DNA from: Bacteroides eggerthii
Lineage (GTDB): Bacteria > Bacteroidota > Bacteroidia > Bacteroidales > Bacteroidaceae
NCBI RefSeq assembly: GCF_025146565.1
Contig: NZ_CP102258.1
Coordinates: 3,256,001-3,320,000 of the forward strand
Direction: 5' to 3'
Length of the DNA: 64,000 nucleotides
This document shows positions 50,936-60,348 of this stretch, piece after piece. A model generated the notes under the pieces. The model saw only the letters and a program-made list of their open reading frames with translations. It was not told the DNA's origin and ran no database searches. The translations under genes were made by a program, and so were the position numbers. The number at the start of each line of letters is the position of its first letter. The first letter of the stretch is position 1.

Positions 50936-51118
50936 TTACCAGAATCTGTTTCGTGCAGGATTATACTCAAATCCCACCGTTTTCAGCGTCCGGACAATTT
51001 CGTCTCTTTCTACATTCATATCTTCACAAAGTGCATCCAGTGAAGGATAAAAATCACGTAACTTCATATTGATGAAGCTATACAGCATCATCGGATCTTC
51101 GGGTAATTTCATAGCCAC
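50936..51118 (-). CDS. DUF4250 small protein
   Basis: A 60-residue protein. LPEDPMMLYSFINMKLRD, then LDALCEDMNVERDEIVRTL and VGFEYNPARNRF match the DUF4250 pattern, a small helix-turn-helix-like fold of unknown function found widely in Firmicutes and Bacteroidetes. It stands alone with its own terminator, downstream of the B12 operon. Confidence 0.85.
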   Translation of the reverse strand: MAMKLPEDPMMLYSFINMKLRDFYPSLDALCEDMNVERDEIVRTLKTVGFEYNPARNRFW

Positions 51119-51264
51119 AATCTTTGTTTAAATTAAAACTAATACCAGGGGCAAAAATACAATAAAAAATAATATGAAATGGCATAATCCTTTTAAATCT
51201 GACAGTTATCTATGCAAACGATTGAGTAAACATTTATTCCGGTAAAGAGTTTTCGGGGAAAAAA

Positions 51265-52293
51265 TCAGTTAAAATGTTGCGGATTTCTTTGGCTGACGAT
51301 CACATAGATGATTACCGGCGCTCCAATAATCGGTGTAACCGCATTCAAAGGAATAATACCGGCCTCACCGGGCAGGACACAGATAAGATTGCAAAGCAGA
51401 GCCACCGCCCCTCCACTCAAAATAGTAACGGGTAGCAAAGAATTATGATTGGCAGTCCGCAATATCATGCGGGCTATATGAGGCACAGCAAGGCCAATAA
51501 ATGCGACCGGTCCGCAAAAAGCGGTAGTTATGGCAGTCAGCAAACCGGTGATGACCAACAGCCAATTGCGCACACGACCGATATTGACTCCTAAGTTCTC
51601 CGCATAGCGTTCACCCAGCAACAATGCATTCAAGGGTTTTATCAGTAATAAAGAACCAAACAATCCTGCAACAGTTACCGATGCAAAAGCAGGCATCTGC
51701 TGCAAAGAGACGCCTCCAAAGTTACCCAATCCCCATATCATATAAGACTGCACCCCCTCTGCCGTAGCAAAGAAGTTCAGCAAAGCGATTGCAGACGAAG
51801 CGATGTAACCTATCATGATACCTGTTATCAGCAGCATGACATTGCTCTTCAATAACGTAGAAAAGAAAAGAATAAGTCCCATTATCAGCATAGCTCCAAC
51901 AAAAGCTCCCGCCAATACGGAAAAGAAACCAGACAAGCTGAAAGTACCGGCCGATATGCTACCACCAAACAGCAGCATCACAAACGCCACTCCCAAGCTG
52001 GCTCCGGAATTAATGCCCAAAATAGACGGACCTGCCAACGGATTCTTGAAAGCTGTTTGCAGCATCAATCCACAAACAGCCAGCGCACTCCCGCAGAGCA
52101 ATGCCGTCATGGCCTGAGGCAGACGAGCTTCCCACACGATAAAACGCCAACTTGCCTTCCCGCCTTCACCTCCAAGAAGTATATGAAAGACATCGGATAC
52201 GGGAATCGGAACCGATCCCACCAACAGATTAGCAACAAACAGCAATGCAATTACTATTCCTAATCCGATACCATATTTTCCTCCTCTACTCAT
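51265..52293 (-). CDS. btuC: FecCD/BtuC-family ABC permease
   Basis: A 342-residue inner-membrane permease with about ten helices. It carries the family block RLPQAMTALLCGSALAVCGLMLQTAFKNPLAGPSILGINSGAS (seen here as RLPQAMTALLCGSAL and NPLAGPSILGINSGA) and the cytoplasmic coupling region GERYAENLGVNIG. It overlaps the binding-protein gene by 8 bp. Because the operon is headed by a cobalamin riboswitch and BtuB/BtuG, vitamin B12 is the likely cargo. No ATPase gene follows, so it must borrow one encoded elsewhere. Confidence 0.88.
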   Translation of the reverse strand: MSRGGKYGIGLGIVIALLFVANLLVGSVPIPVSDVFHILLGGEGGKASWRFIVWEARLPQAMTALLCGSALAVCGLMLQTAFKNPLAGPSILGINSGASLGVAFVMLLFGGSISAGTFSLSGFFSVLAGAFVGAMLIMGLILFFSTLLKSNVMLLITGIMIGYIASSAIALLNFFATAEGVQSYMIWGLGNFGGVSLQQMPAFASVTVAGLFGSLLLIKPLNALLLGERYAENLGVNIGRVRNWLLVITGLLTAITTAFCGPVAFIGLAVPHIARMILRTANHNSLLPVTILSGGAVALLCNLICVLPGEAGIIPLNAVTPIIGAPVIIYVIVSQRNPQHFN

Positions 52294-53422
52294 TCAATTT
52301 GCAAAAATAACGCAAACCTCCCAAATCTCCTATTTCGGGGTGAAGAATCTGTATCAAATCCGCCAGCAGATAGTCCGGGCGGAAAGGAGTTTCTTCATAA
52401 AAAGGAACTTTCGCAGTGTTACATCCGTAAATATTCCGCGTTTTGAATGCCTTAAAACCCGTATAACCAATATAATCGGTTTTCAAATCAGAATAGCTCA
52501 TATCGCGGTCGCGATTGTACTTGATAATCCAAACATCAGCATCACCGGCCTTATCAAAGACCGTTTCAAAAGCTAAGGGAATGGAACCGCTATGTTTGTC
52601 TTCCGCAAAAACATACCGTCCACAAGCGTCATTAAAAAGACGTCCCATCGTGCTACGTCCACCCGGTACATACCATGCAGAACCACTTTTCAGCTCGCTG
52701 ACAACCGACAGAGAGACCGACGAAAGCATAGCACGATGTTGGAGCCGCTTATAACAGCTATCTACTTCAGCAAAAAGACTATCAGCTTTTGGAGCTGCAC
52801 CGAACAGCAATCCATAAAAACGCATCCATTCAGCACGTCCCAAAGCGGAAGTTTCCATATAATCAGCACATTCAATAATGGGAATATTCAGCTTCTCAAT
52901 GCGCCCGTAACCACCACTATTTTCAAACGGAGAAAGCAGAATGGCATCAGGATGCAGGTCGATAATCTTTTCCATATCAGGATTCATGCCGTCACCGCAA
53001 TCGACAATAGTTCCCCGTTCAACGCCTTCCTGCACGACTGGCAGTTTGATATATTTCAAGTCGCAGATACCACCGATACTGTTGAAAGCTCCCAAATTGT
53101 TCACCAGTCCGCAATGTACCGACGAATAGACTACTGCTTTGGAAAGCGGGGTACGCACCACCGTACCTTGCGGCAAATGTGCGGGTAAGGGTTCAGCAGC
53201 AGGCACTAAGATATAGGTGTGTAGCGTTCTTAAAGTATCCCAGGGGTTGCGCAAAGTAGCGACGGTATATTCGGGATAGGCCACTAAAGTAAGGTTCTCG
53301 GCATAGCGCAGAGGGATGGTGTCTCCGGTTACTAAAGCAGAAGTAGCCTTGCTCCTTCCGCCACAAGCGGAAAGAAACAAGACTACCATCCCTATAAAAA
53401 CAGATAATGCTATCTTTTTCAT
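52286..53422 (-). CDS. btuF: B12 ABC-type substrate-binding lipoprotein
   Basis: A 378-residue lipoprotein (lipobox LFLSAC, Cys20) of the type III periplasmic-binding fold. The two lobes contain VVYSSVHCGLVNNLGAFNSIGGI and MNPDMEKIIDLHPDAILLSPFENSGG, joined by the rigid helix of the family. It would receive cobalamin after BtuB and pass it to the BtuC permease. It starts 2 bp after btuG stops and overlaps btuC. The B12 assignment relies on the riboswitch and neighbours; the same fold also binds haem and siderophores. Confidence 0.82.
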   Translation of the reverse strand: MKKIALSVFIGMVVLFLSACGGRSKATSALVTGDTIPLRYAENLTLVAYPEYTVATLRNPWDTLRTLHTYILVPAAEPLPAHLPQGTVVRTPLSKAVVYSSVHCGLVNNLGAFNSIGGICDLKYIKLPVVQEGVERGTIVDCGDGMNPDMEKIIDLHPDAILLSPFENSGGYGRIEKLNIPIIECADYMETSALGRAEWMRFYGLLFGAAPKADSLFAEVDSCYKRLQHRAMLSSVSLSVVSELKSGSAWYVPGGRSTMGRLFNDACGRYVFAEDKHSGSIPLAFETVFDKAGDADVWIIKYNRDRDMSYSDLKTDYIGYTGFKAFKTRNIYGCNTAKVPFYEETPFRPDYLLADLIQILHPEIGDLGGLRYFCKLNE

Positions 53423-53424
53423 CT

Positions 53425-54552
53425 TTAATTAAAGAATACGGCAGAATTAGGATTCTGACCACCACAATCGAACTTTTCTACAAAAGTTCCATCTTTCTTG
53501 AAGCGGTAGATGTTGCCATTACCCGCTGAGAAGAAAGTAGTGCCAATATAAATATCACCGTTATTATCATTCACCTGCAACATGGAAAGACATGTTGTGG
53601 CCAGTTCTTCCGGTGCATTCTTTAAGAATGAGATTTCGTTCAGTTTCTTTGTTTTGATATTATAAGTACTGAAAGTGTTAGTAGCAGTCGGAGGATTTCC
53701 CCAAATAGTCAAAGAGTTCACAAAATAAACTATATCATCATCAGCCGACATAAAGGTTGCATTACCGATTGTTGTTACCTTGTTTCCATCAGCCGGATCA
53801 ATCATCTGCAAAACATAACCTGCTGTTGAGGAGTAGTCCCATGCTATTAAGAATAACTTGTCATCTTCCTCCATCAACACATTAGGGTTCGACGCTACGG
53901 TCAACGTTTCTTTCAAAGTAAAGTTTTTCAAGTCTATTACAAATACGTCAGTCAGATAAATATATTTCCCGTCCACTTGCTTATAAGAATTGGCAACATA
54001 AAGCATATTATTACTTATCGCTACGCCTTCCAGATTATAGCCCTGTTCGATGGTTAATTTCTTTTCTACCTTCAATGTATTGGCATTGATCTTTGCAACC
54101 ACACCTCCATGAAAAGAAGCATAGATATAGCCATCCTCAGCATCAATAAAACGAATACCTGCCGACAGCTCTTTATCATCCACAAATGACGTGCGGGCCT
54201 GCTCCACACCGGCCGCATTCAGTTTCACCAAATAGTTGGAACCATATACTGCTACATACATACATTCATTGTATTCAATCATCGTCTGCCCCATGTCTCC
54301 CAACTTAGCCTTATTCTGTTTCTGGAATATATCACTGACAAAATCAGCACCACCGTTAGGAGCATAAAAAGCAATGTTTGCATTGTTAGCACCATATGAA
54401 CCTGCATTCATAAAAAAAGCACGCACTTGCGGCAAAGCAACCGTCGAACCTGAATCATCCAACAAATCATCGTCATCATCACTACAAGATGCGAATGAAA
54501 CACTCAACGCAAGCATGCAAAGCATGCCGACTAATAAACTTCTTACTTTCAT
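53425..54552 (-). CDS. btuG: BtuG-like surface lipoprotein (DUF5074 beta-propeller)
   Basis: A 375-residue lipoprotein. Lipobox SFASC (Cys23) is followed by SDDDDDLLDD, an acidic stretch of the kind that directs lipoproteins to the outer face in Bacteroides. The body is a beta-propeller of the YncE/DUF5074 type: repeated blades such as YVAVYGSNYLVKLNAAG, YIYASFHGGVVAKINANTLKVEKKL and LYVANSYKQVDGK. BtuG proteins are known to capture B12 very tightly and hand it to BtuB. Position between btuB and btuF under a cobalamin riboswitch supports this. Confidence 0.85.
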   Translation of the reverse strand: MKVRSLLVGMLCMLALSVSFASCSDDDDDLLDDSGSTVALPQVRAFFMNAGSYGANNANIAFYAPNGGADFVSDIFQKQNKAKLGDMGQTMIEYNECMYVAVYGSNYLVKLNAAGVEQARTSFVDDKELSAGIRFIDAEDGYIYASFHGGVVAKINANTLKVEKKLTIEQGYNLEGVAISNNMLYVANSYKQVDGKYIYLTDVFVIDLKNFTLKETLTVASNPNVLMEEDDKLFLIAWDYSSTAGYVLQMIDPADGNKVTTIGNATFMSADDDIVYFVNSLTIWGNPPTATNTFSTYNIKTKKLNEISFLKNAPEELATTCLSMLQVNDNNGDIYIGTTFFSAGNGNIYRFKKDGTFVEKFDCGGQNPNSAVFFN

Positions 54553-54573
54553 AATTCTTACTTATTTAATTGG

Positions 54574-56592
54574 TTAAAATTCAATTGTCCCCGTCAGTCG
54601 CCACGAACGTCCCGGCATAGGATAATATTTTATCACGTCATACTGTGTATCTGTCAGATTGACAATTTCTGCCTGTAAGCGAAGTTTGCAACGCTTCAAA
54701 GAAAAATCTTTGGACAAATTGACCGTATGTTCCATATAACCATCAATCCTATTCTCCGGTATATTCTGTGACATACTATATCGCTCACTCACCCCTACTA
54801 TGGAGTATCCTACATTTACCCACAACATTTCCAGGATAGCAGATACGTTCCCGCTGTGCTCCGGCGTGTAAGGTAATTGGTCTTTATAACTCTTGGAAGT
54901 GGGATCAGTCAAGTCAATAGCTTTCTGAAAAGTATATCCACCGGATATGACAAGTGTGATATTTTTGCTCAATGAAGTCGCTGCTGCCAAAGTAGCATCT
55001 ATTCCTGTGGCACGAACTTTTCCATAGTTAGCCATCTTCCAGGCATAGGTGGTGGGAAATGCAACAATTTTATCGGTTACATCATTATAATAACCATCGA
55101 TAGTAACCGAAAAATAATTGAGGAAAGACACAAAAGGCTTGCTCCATGTTATCCCAATATTATATTCATTGGCCTTTTCGGGACGCAGGCTCCTATTACC
55201 CAATCGATAATAATACAAATCATTGAATGTAGGCGTACGGAAAGTACTTTTATACATCAATCGCAAAAAGAACAACTGTTCCTGCCATGGCTGTAAACTG
55301 ACTGTAAAAGAGGGTACCAAACGCTGAAAATCAGCAGGTGCATCACCTACCTTCACCCGTTCTGTAATATTTGTATAAATCAACGAGCCGGTAGCGGTTA
55401 CCATACCTTGCCGGTAACGTGCATTGAAGGCTGTCAGTGAAGTATATCTTGTAGGGAAAGGGCAGTCAGGCAAATTACTGCGCAACTTATTAATGGCTCC
55501 GTCTTGTGCCAAAGATAAAGATAAAGCATTCCATGGACGGTATAATGCGGTTGCCGACAGATAATACTCGTCTTGCCGATGAACGGCACGATACAGACCA
55601 TCTGCATATTCATTACCCTCATCTTCATACTTATTCCACCCATGATTATACTTAGCTTGTACCTGCATAGACCATCGCGGCGAGAATTGCTTTTTATAGC
55701 GTACTTGTACAAACGAGTTTTCATCCCAAAGTGTCTCATCCGAAATCGGATTATAAAGTGTAACCGCTCCGGGTAATCCTCGTTTTGAATAGAAGTAATA
55801 GGCTTTCAATTCCAGATTACTGCTATCCTTGAAAGTATGGAATAAAGTAGGTTCAGCCTGATAGCTGTAAATGGCTGAATTATTGCGTTTCTCTTCCGTC
55901 ACATATTTTCCATTGACTAATGTGAACGGGTAATTCCCATCAGCCCGCATATAATTGGTATCCAATGAAAGCCGGGTACGGTTACCCAGTTTTTGCCACC
56001 AACGAAATGAGGGACTGACATAACCGAAAGAGCCACCTCTCATCTGTACCCTGAATACCGAGCTACGTCCATCGTCAAAATGAGGTTTCTCCGTTTCAAT
56101 GCTTAACACACCTGCCGATGCATACATACGCGCCGATTGCAATAAATCTTCCGGCTGACCGATATTCAAAGAGAGTACAGAGACATTGTCCAATGGAAAA
56201 CGACCAATGTCTATTTGCCCCGCCTGACAGTTACTCACAACAACTCCGTCATAGCTGACAGCCGTATGCGCCGCTCCCATATTGCGGATAGAAACTGTTT
56301 TCAAACCACCTATCCCTCCGTAGTCCTTTACATTAGCACCAGCAAAACGACGGACAGCATCAGCCATATTCTGTATACCCAGTTGGCTAATGTCCTGTTG
56401 CGACAAAGTCTGAATAGGAACTGCTGAAGTTATTTTATTGGGCAGTTTACGGGCTGTCACAGTAACTTTATCTATTTGGTGTACCTTCCCCGTAATTGTA
56501 TCCGACACCGCCTCCTGCGCTGAAAGAGAAAGCGTAGCAAAATAGAAAAGACAGGCACAACATCCCCCCAGCACTTTGGTTAGCAATGTCAT
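54574..56592 (-). CDS. btuB: BtuB-type TonB-dependent vitamin B12 receptor
   Basis: A 672-residue outer-membrane receptor with a signal peptide ending LSLSAQ. A TonB-box-like segment (about 35-50, VHQIDKVTVTARKLPN) leads to the plug (ISQLGIQNMADAVRRFAGANVKDYGG) and the barrel, which ends in ...RLTGTIEF with the usual terminal Phe. It is first in the operon and sits directly behind a cobalamin riboswitch, so its expression should fall when B12 is plentiful. Confidence 0.92.
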   Translation of the reverse strand: MTLLTKVLGGCCACLFYFATLSLSAQEAVSDTITGKVHQIDKVTVTARKLPNKITSAVPIQTLSQQDISQLGIQNMADAVRRFAGANVKDYGGIGGLKTVSIRNMGAAHTAVSYDGVVVSNCQAGQIDIGRFPLDNVSVLSLNIGQPEDLLQSARMYASAGVLSIETEKPHFDDGRSSVFRVQMRGGSFGYVSPSFRWWQKLGNRTRLSLDTNYMRADGNYPFTLVNGKYVTEEKRNNSAIYSYQAEPTLFHTFKDSSNLELKAYYFYSKRGLPGAVTLYNPISDETLWDENSFVQVRYKKQFSPRWSMQVQAKYNHGWNKYEDEGNEYADGLYRAVHRQDEYYLSATALYRPWNALSLSLAQDGAINKLRSNLPDCPFPTRYTSLTAFNARYRQGMVTATGSLIYTNITERVKVGDAPADFQRLVPSFTVSLQPWQEQLFFLRLMYKSTFRTPTFNDLYYYRLGNRSLRPEKANEYNIGITWSKPFVSFLNYFSVTIDGYYNDVTDKIVAFPTTYAWKMANYGKVRATGIDATLAAATSLSKNITLVISGGYTFQKAIDLTDPTSKSYKDQLPYTPEHSGNVSAILEMLWVNVGYSIVGVSERYSMSQNIPENRIDGYMEHTVNLSKDFSLKRCKLRLQAEIVNLTDTQYDVIKYYPMPGRSWRLTGTIEF

Positions 56593-56659
56593 AATGATTA
56601 CTAAAGATTATCTTAAAACATTTTACACACTGCCCGCTTTCCTCGAACGGACAATTTTT

Positions 56660-56825
56660 CGACTTTGTTTTGCAGGTCTTCTGACTTATTCCTGATGTAT
56701 CGCCTTCCCATTCCTAATAGAACAGTGGCATAAGAATGATACACCCTCAACGAAATTCACAGCAGCGGGACTGTCCGGGACTTTCACCCGATTCCCTTTT
56801 CATCTGTTCCCCGAACAAGGAGACA
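56660..56825 (-). ncRNA. Cobalamin riboswitch
   Basis: On the minus strand the leader shows the conserved class elements in order: GGGAATCGGGTGAAAGTCC, GACAGTCCCGCTGCTGTGA (the B12 box region), GCCACTG, GGGAAGGCG and AGTCAGAAGACCTGC. The aptamer spans about 160 nt and ends some 70 nt before btuB. Exact ends and the expression platform are estimated. Confidence 0.95.
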
Positions 56826-56838
56826 GAACAAAACGCCG

Positions 56839-56846
56839 CAAAGATA
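56839..56846 (-). promoter_or_regulatory. -7 element of the B12 operon promoter
   Basis: TATCTTTG on the minus strand fits TAnnTTTG and lies just upstream of the riboswitch 5' end; transcription would start near 56832. Confidence 0.55.
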
Positions 56847-56993
56847 AGAATATATGTGATATGTCTACCAATCTTATAACAGTTTTTTCAAAAAAACACC
56901 GATATCTCTCCCAAAGAATTCCGGCTACAAAAACCATTGCAAGAAGTTTCGTCAAAATAAAATAAATCCAGTCGTTTTTAACTGCCATTTTAT

Positions 56994-57001
56994 TAACTTT
57001 G
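56994..57001 (+). promoter_or_regulatory. Candidate -7 element of the HAD/hotdog gene
   Basis: TAACTTTG matches TAnnTTTG 25 bp before the start codon; the -33 region is not convincing. Confidence 0.4.
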
Positions 57002-57026
57002 TTAGCGTAATTAAAAGTAAACCGCC

Positions 57027-58259
57027 ATGAAATATAAATTATTAGTTCTTGACGTAGACGGAACGCTTCTCAACAATGAGAAAGAAATAAGCAAACGCAC
57101 GCTTGCATCATTGCTTAAAGTACAACAAATGGGAATACGTATCGCATTGGCTTCCGGCAGACCTACATACGGTCTCATGCCATTAGCAAAAATACTGGAA
57201 CTGGGTAATTATGGAGGTTTTATTGTTTCTTACAACGGTTGTCAGATAATCAACGCACAAAACGGAGAAATCTTGTTTGAGCGACGAATTAACCCGGAAA
57301 TGCTGCCTTATTTAGAGAAGAAAGCACATAAAAACGGTTTCGCCATATTCACTTACCACGATGATACTCTATTGACAGATAGTCCCAACAATGAACATAT
57401 CCGCACCGAAGCCAAACTGAATAACCTGAAAATCATTAATGAAGAAGATTTCTCCATAGCCATAGACTTTGCACCATGCAAATGTATGTTGGTTAGTGAC
57501 GACGAAGAAGCATTAACCGGATTGGAAGAGCATTGGAAAAGGCGTTTAAACGGAACTTTGGATGTTTTTCGTTCAGAACCATACTTTTTAGAGGTCGTGC
57601 CATGCGGAATTGATAAAGCAAACACCTTAGGTGCTTTATTGTCACATCTGAACATCACTCGTGAGGAAGTTATTGCTATTGGAGACGGAGTATGCGATGT
57701 CAACATGCTTCAAATAGCTGGTTTAGGCATAGCCATGGGACATTCGCAAGACTCTGTAAAAGTCTGTGCCGACTACGTGACGGCTTCCAACGAAGAAGAC
57801 GGTGTTGCCCAGGCTGTTGAAAAAATGATTTTGGCAGAAGTTCATGCCTCAGAAATACCTCTCGATCTGCTAAACGCACAAGCACGCCATGCCCTGATGG
57901 GCAACTTGGGCATCCAATACACCTACGCTTCGGAAAATCGCATAGAAGCAACCATGCCCGTAGACCATCGCACCCGTCAGCCTTTCGGTATTCTGCATGG
58001 TGGCGCAACCCTTGCACTTACCGAAACCGTTGCCGGACTCGGCTCCATGATTACTTGCCAGCCCGATGAAATAATTGTGGGCATGCAAGTCAGTGGAAAT
58101 CATATTTCCTCCGCACATGAAGGAGATACCGTACGAGCAGTAGCCACCATCGTACATAAAGGGCGTTCATCGCATGTGTGGAATGTAGACGTATTTACTT
58201 CTACTAATAAACTTGTCTCTTCTGTCAGAGTAGTAAATAGCGTATTAAAAAAAAGATAA
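57027..58259 (+). CDS. HAD-IIB phosphatase fused to a hotdog thioesterase
   Basis: A 410-residue fusion. Residues 1-270 are a Cof-type HAD phosphatase: LDVDGTLL (nucleophile Asp7, Asp9), LASGRPTYG, the lysine in PCGIDKANTLG, and AIGDGVCDVNML. Residues about 280-410 are a PaaI/MenI-type hotdog thioesterase: PFGILHGGATLALTETVAGLGS and GMQVSGNHISSAHEGDTVRA. The hotdog part resembles 1,4-dihydroxy-2-naphthoyl-CoA hydrolase of menaquinone synthesis. Both active sites look complete. No menaquinone gene is close, so the pathway link is an inference. Confidence 0.9.
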   Translation: MKYKLLVLDVDGTLLNNEKEISKRTLASLLKVQQMGIRIALASGRPTYGLMPLAKILELGNYGGFIVSYNGCQIINAQNGEILFERRINPEMLPYLEKKAHKNGFAIFTYHDDTLLTDSPNNEHIRTEAKLNNLKIINEEDFSIAIDFAPCKCMLVSDDEEALTGLEEHWKRRLNGTLDVFRSEPYFLEVVPCGIDKANTLGALLSHLNITREEVIAIGDGVCDVNMLQIAGLGIAMGHSQDSVKVCADYVTASNEEDGVAQAVEKMILAEVHASEIPLDLLNAQARHALMGNLGIQYTYASENRIEATMPVDHRTRQPFGILHGGATLALTETVAGLGSMITCQPDEIIVGMQVSGNHISSAHEGDTVRAVATIVHKGRSSHVWNVDVFTSTNKLVSSVRVVNSVLKKR

Positions 58260-58780
58260 GTTGACAAAGCACATAATACGGTAGTTTGTTAAAAATCGGC
58301 TTTGCCTGAGAAGTTGCCCAAGATTATTCACAAATGGGCGATAGAAAGTTTGTCACAAGAATGTAAATCATAACACATTCTTTCATTAATTTTGAAAGAT
58401 ATGCACATATCATGAGACTCACTTTCCACTCCAGTAGATGCCAGCAAATAGCTTTCGTCATCCCTATTAATATGCTCCTTGAGCAAGCATATCCCCATAA
58501 ATGCAAAAAGCGTGCAACTCATTGAGCTGCACGCTTTTGCTTATTGTTTGTTATCTGTTTCCTTATCGGAATCATTTGACTTCCTCAAAATCAACGTGAT
58601 ATATCTATCAGCGACTTGTATACACGTGTTGCAAATATAACGCAAATCTGAAAATAAGCATTCATAAGCAACAACAGCTCTTGACTGCAAAAGTACGGAT
58701 TTATTTAATAAAAATCATGATATAAACGCATAATAATCAAAAGTCTGTGGCAATTTTAACAGATTCTTCGGTTTTATCCT
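58260..58780. other. AT-rich spacer before the AlbA-type gene
   Basis: About 520 bp without a credible gene; short frames at 58324-58522 have no recognisable product. It contains one hairpin (58505-58537) and the promoter of the next gene. Confidence 0.5.
58505..58537. terminator. Hairpin with A/T flanks
   Basis: AAAAGCGTGCA and TGCACGCTTTT form the outer stem with CTCATTGAG inside; T-rich on either strand, so it could terminate in both directions. Confidence 0.6.
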
Positions 58781-58788
58781 TACCTTTG
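58781..58788 (+). promoter_or_regulatory. Candidate -7 element of the AlbA-type gene
   Basis: TACCTTTG matches TAnnTTTG 45 bp before the chosen start; -33 not seen. Confidence 0.45.
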
Positions 58789-58832
58789 TGTATGATATTG
58801 GGGTGTTATGCCCAAACAACAATAAGGAAACT

Positions 58833-60344
58833 ATGCAGATACATAACAATACATTGATAGCGGAATGCTCGGCTTACGATTTCAAGGAAATGTTGGAGCG
58901 TAAGAAAGTGAAGTCGTGGCTTAAATCCGTATCGGCTTTTGCCAACACGGACGGTGGCAGCTTGTTCTATGGAGTGAACGATGACGGAGTGATTGTAGGT
59001 TTGGAGAATCCACAAGCCGATGCTGATTTTATCAGTGAAATGATAAAGGCAAGACTTGACCCTGTGCCGGAAGTTCAACTTATTCCGATAGAACACGAAG
59101 GGCATACCCTGCTTGAAGTTAAAGTAAAGGCAGGAACGCTTACACCTTATTATTACTATCAGGATGGAACACGTACCGCATACATGCGAATTGGCAATGA
59201 AAGCGTGGAATGTAATTCGCAACAACTTCTTTCATTGGTATTGAAAGGTACGCACATGACTTGGGATTCACTGCCTACCCAAGTGGATGCCAGCAAACAT
59301 TCTTTCATCATCCTTGCCAATACTTTCCGTGAGCAAACCCATCAGGAATGGAATGACAAGTATCTGGAATCATTCGGGCTGGTAACTCCTGACGGCAAAC
59401 TGACCAATGCAGGATTGCTGTTTGTGGATAATTGCACGGTATTTCAATCGCGTATTTTCTGCACCCGTTGGACTGGACTCTATAAGGATGATGCCATCAG
59501 TTCCGTAGAACATCGGGCTAACCTTGTGCTGCTCTTAAAATATGGTATGGATTTCATCAAAAACTATACCATGAGCGGCTGGGTGAAGATGCCAAACTAT
59601 CGCCTTAACCTCCTCGACTATTCCGACCGTGCCATCTTCGAAGGATTGGTAAACCATCTTATCCATAGAGATTATACCGTGATGGGCGGTGAAGTACATA
59701 TCGATATTTACGATGACCGTGTAGAACTGGTATCACCGGGCGCAATGCTTGACGGAACACAGATTCAAGACCGTGACATATACAAAGTGCCGTCCATGCG
59801 CCGCAACCCCGTCATTGCGGATGTGTTCACACAGTTGGATTATATGGAAAAACGTGGTTCCGGCTTGCGCAAAATGCGAGAATTGACGGAAAAACTACCC
59901 AACTTCCTGCAAGGAAAAGAACCGCAATATCAAACGGAAGCGACTTCTTTCTATACCACGTTCTATAATCTGAACTGGAACGAAAACGGAAGAATTCCTG
60001 TGGAAGAAGTAGCCAACAGGGTAAATAGTACCCTCGAAAAGTACCCTGTAAACAAAGAAAGTTCGGTGAAAAAGTACCCTGTAAACGAAAATAGTACCCC
60101 CAAAAAGTACCCTGTAAAAAGGAATACTAACAAACCTGTTGGTAGAACGGCTCAGCGTATAATAGATATGGTTATATCTAACCCGATGATAACTCGTGAA
60201 AAAATGGCAAATGAATTGGGGATCTCTTTGGATGGTGTCAAGAAACAGATAAAGAATCTTCGAGATAGAGGCATTCTCATCCATGAAGGTTCTGATAAAG
60301 CTGGCTATTGGCGCATTGTAATTAATCCTCAAACTGAGCAATAA
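58833..60344 (+). CDS. AlbA/Schlafen-type ATPase-domain protein with KYPV-repeat linker and winged helix
   Basis: 503 residues from the start at 58833; 15 upstream codons overlap the promoter. The N-terminal AlbA_2/Schlafen domain (about 1-130) has ECSAYDFKEMLERKKVKSWLKSVSAFANTDGGSLFYGVNDDG (seen as FANTDGGSLFYGVNDDG). An ATP-binding-like segment near 325-365 reads MRRNPVIADVF...MEKRGSGLRKMRE. A hydrophilic linker (about 397-430) contains KYPVN, KYPVN and KYPVK. A winged helix at the end (MITREKMANELGISLDGVKKQIKNLRDRGIL) completes it. Such proteins are found as regulators and in phage-defence or mobile contexts. The next gene begins 4 bp later. Confidence 0.85.
   Translation: MQIHNNTLIAECSAYDFKEMLERKKVKSWLKSVSAFANTDGGSLFYGVNDDGVIVGLENPQADADFISEMIKARLDPVPEVQLIPIEHEGHTLLEVKVKAGTLTPYYYYQDGTRTAYMRIGNESVECNSQQLLSLVLKGTHMTWDSLPTQVDASKHSFIILANTFREQTHQEWNDKYLESFGLVTPDGKLTNAGLLFVDNCTVFQSRIFCTRWTGLYKDDAISSVEHRANLVLLLKYGMDFIKNYTMSGWVKMPNYRLNLLDYSDRAIFEGLVNHLIHRDYTVMGGEVHIDIYDDRVELVSPGAMLDGTQIQDRDIYKVPSMRRNPVIADVFTQLDYMEKRGSGLRKMRELTEKLPNFLQGKEPQYQTEATSFYTTFYNLNWNENGRIPVEEVANRVNSTLEKYPVNKESSVKKYPVNENSTPKKYPVKRNTNKPVGRTAQRIIDMVISNPMITREKMANELGISLDGVKKQIKNLRDRGILIHEGSDKAGYWRIVINPQTEQ
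60020..60120. repeat. Short in-frame repeats AAAGTACCCTGTAAA
   Basis: Three near-identical copies of AAAAGTACCCTGTAAAC (from about 60037, 60070 and 60104) alternate with two degenerate copies (AGTACCCTCGAA, AGTACCCCCA). They encode the KYPVN linker between the ATPase-like and DNA-binding domains. Confidence 0.8.
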
Positions 60345-60348
60345 ACCT

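Noticed and set aside
56800..56988. Minus-strand frame of 62 codons
   Set aside because: It overlaps the cobalamin riboswitch 5' part and its promoter, so coding is unlikely.
58324..58522. Two overlapping minus-strand small frames of about 60 codons
   Set aside because: They lack a recognisable product and promoter, differ only by frame, and lie in AT-rich spacer where short frames are expected by chance.
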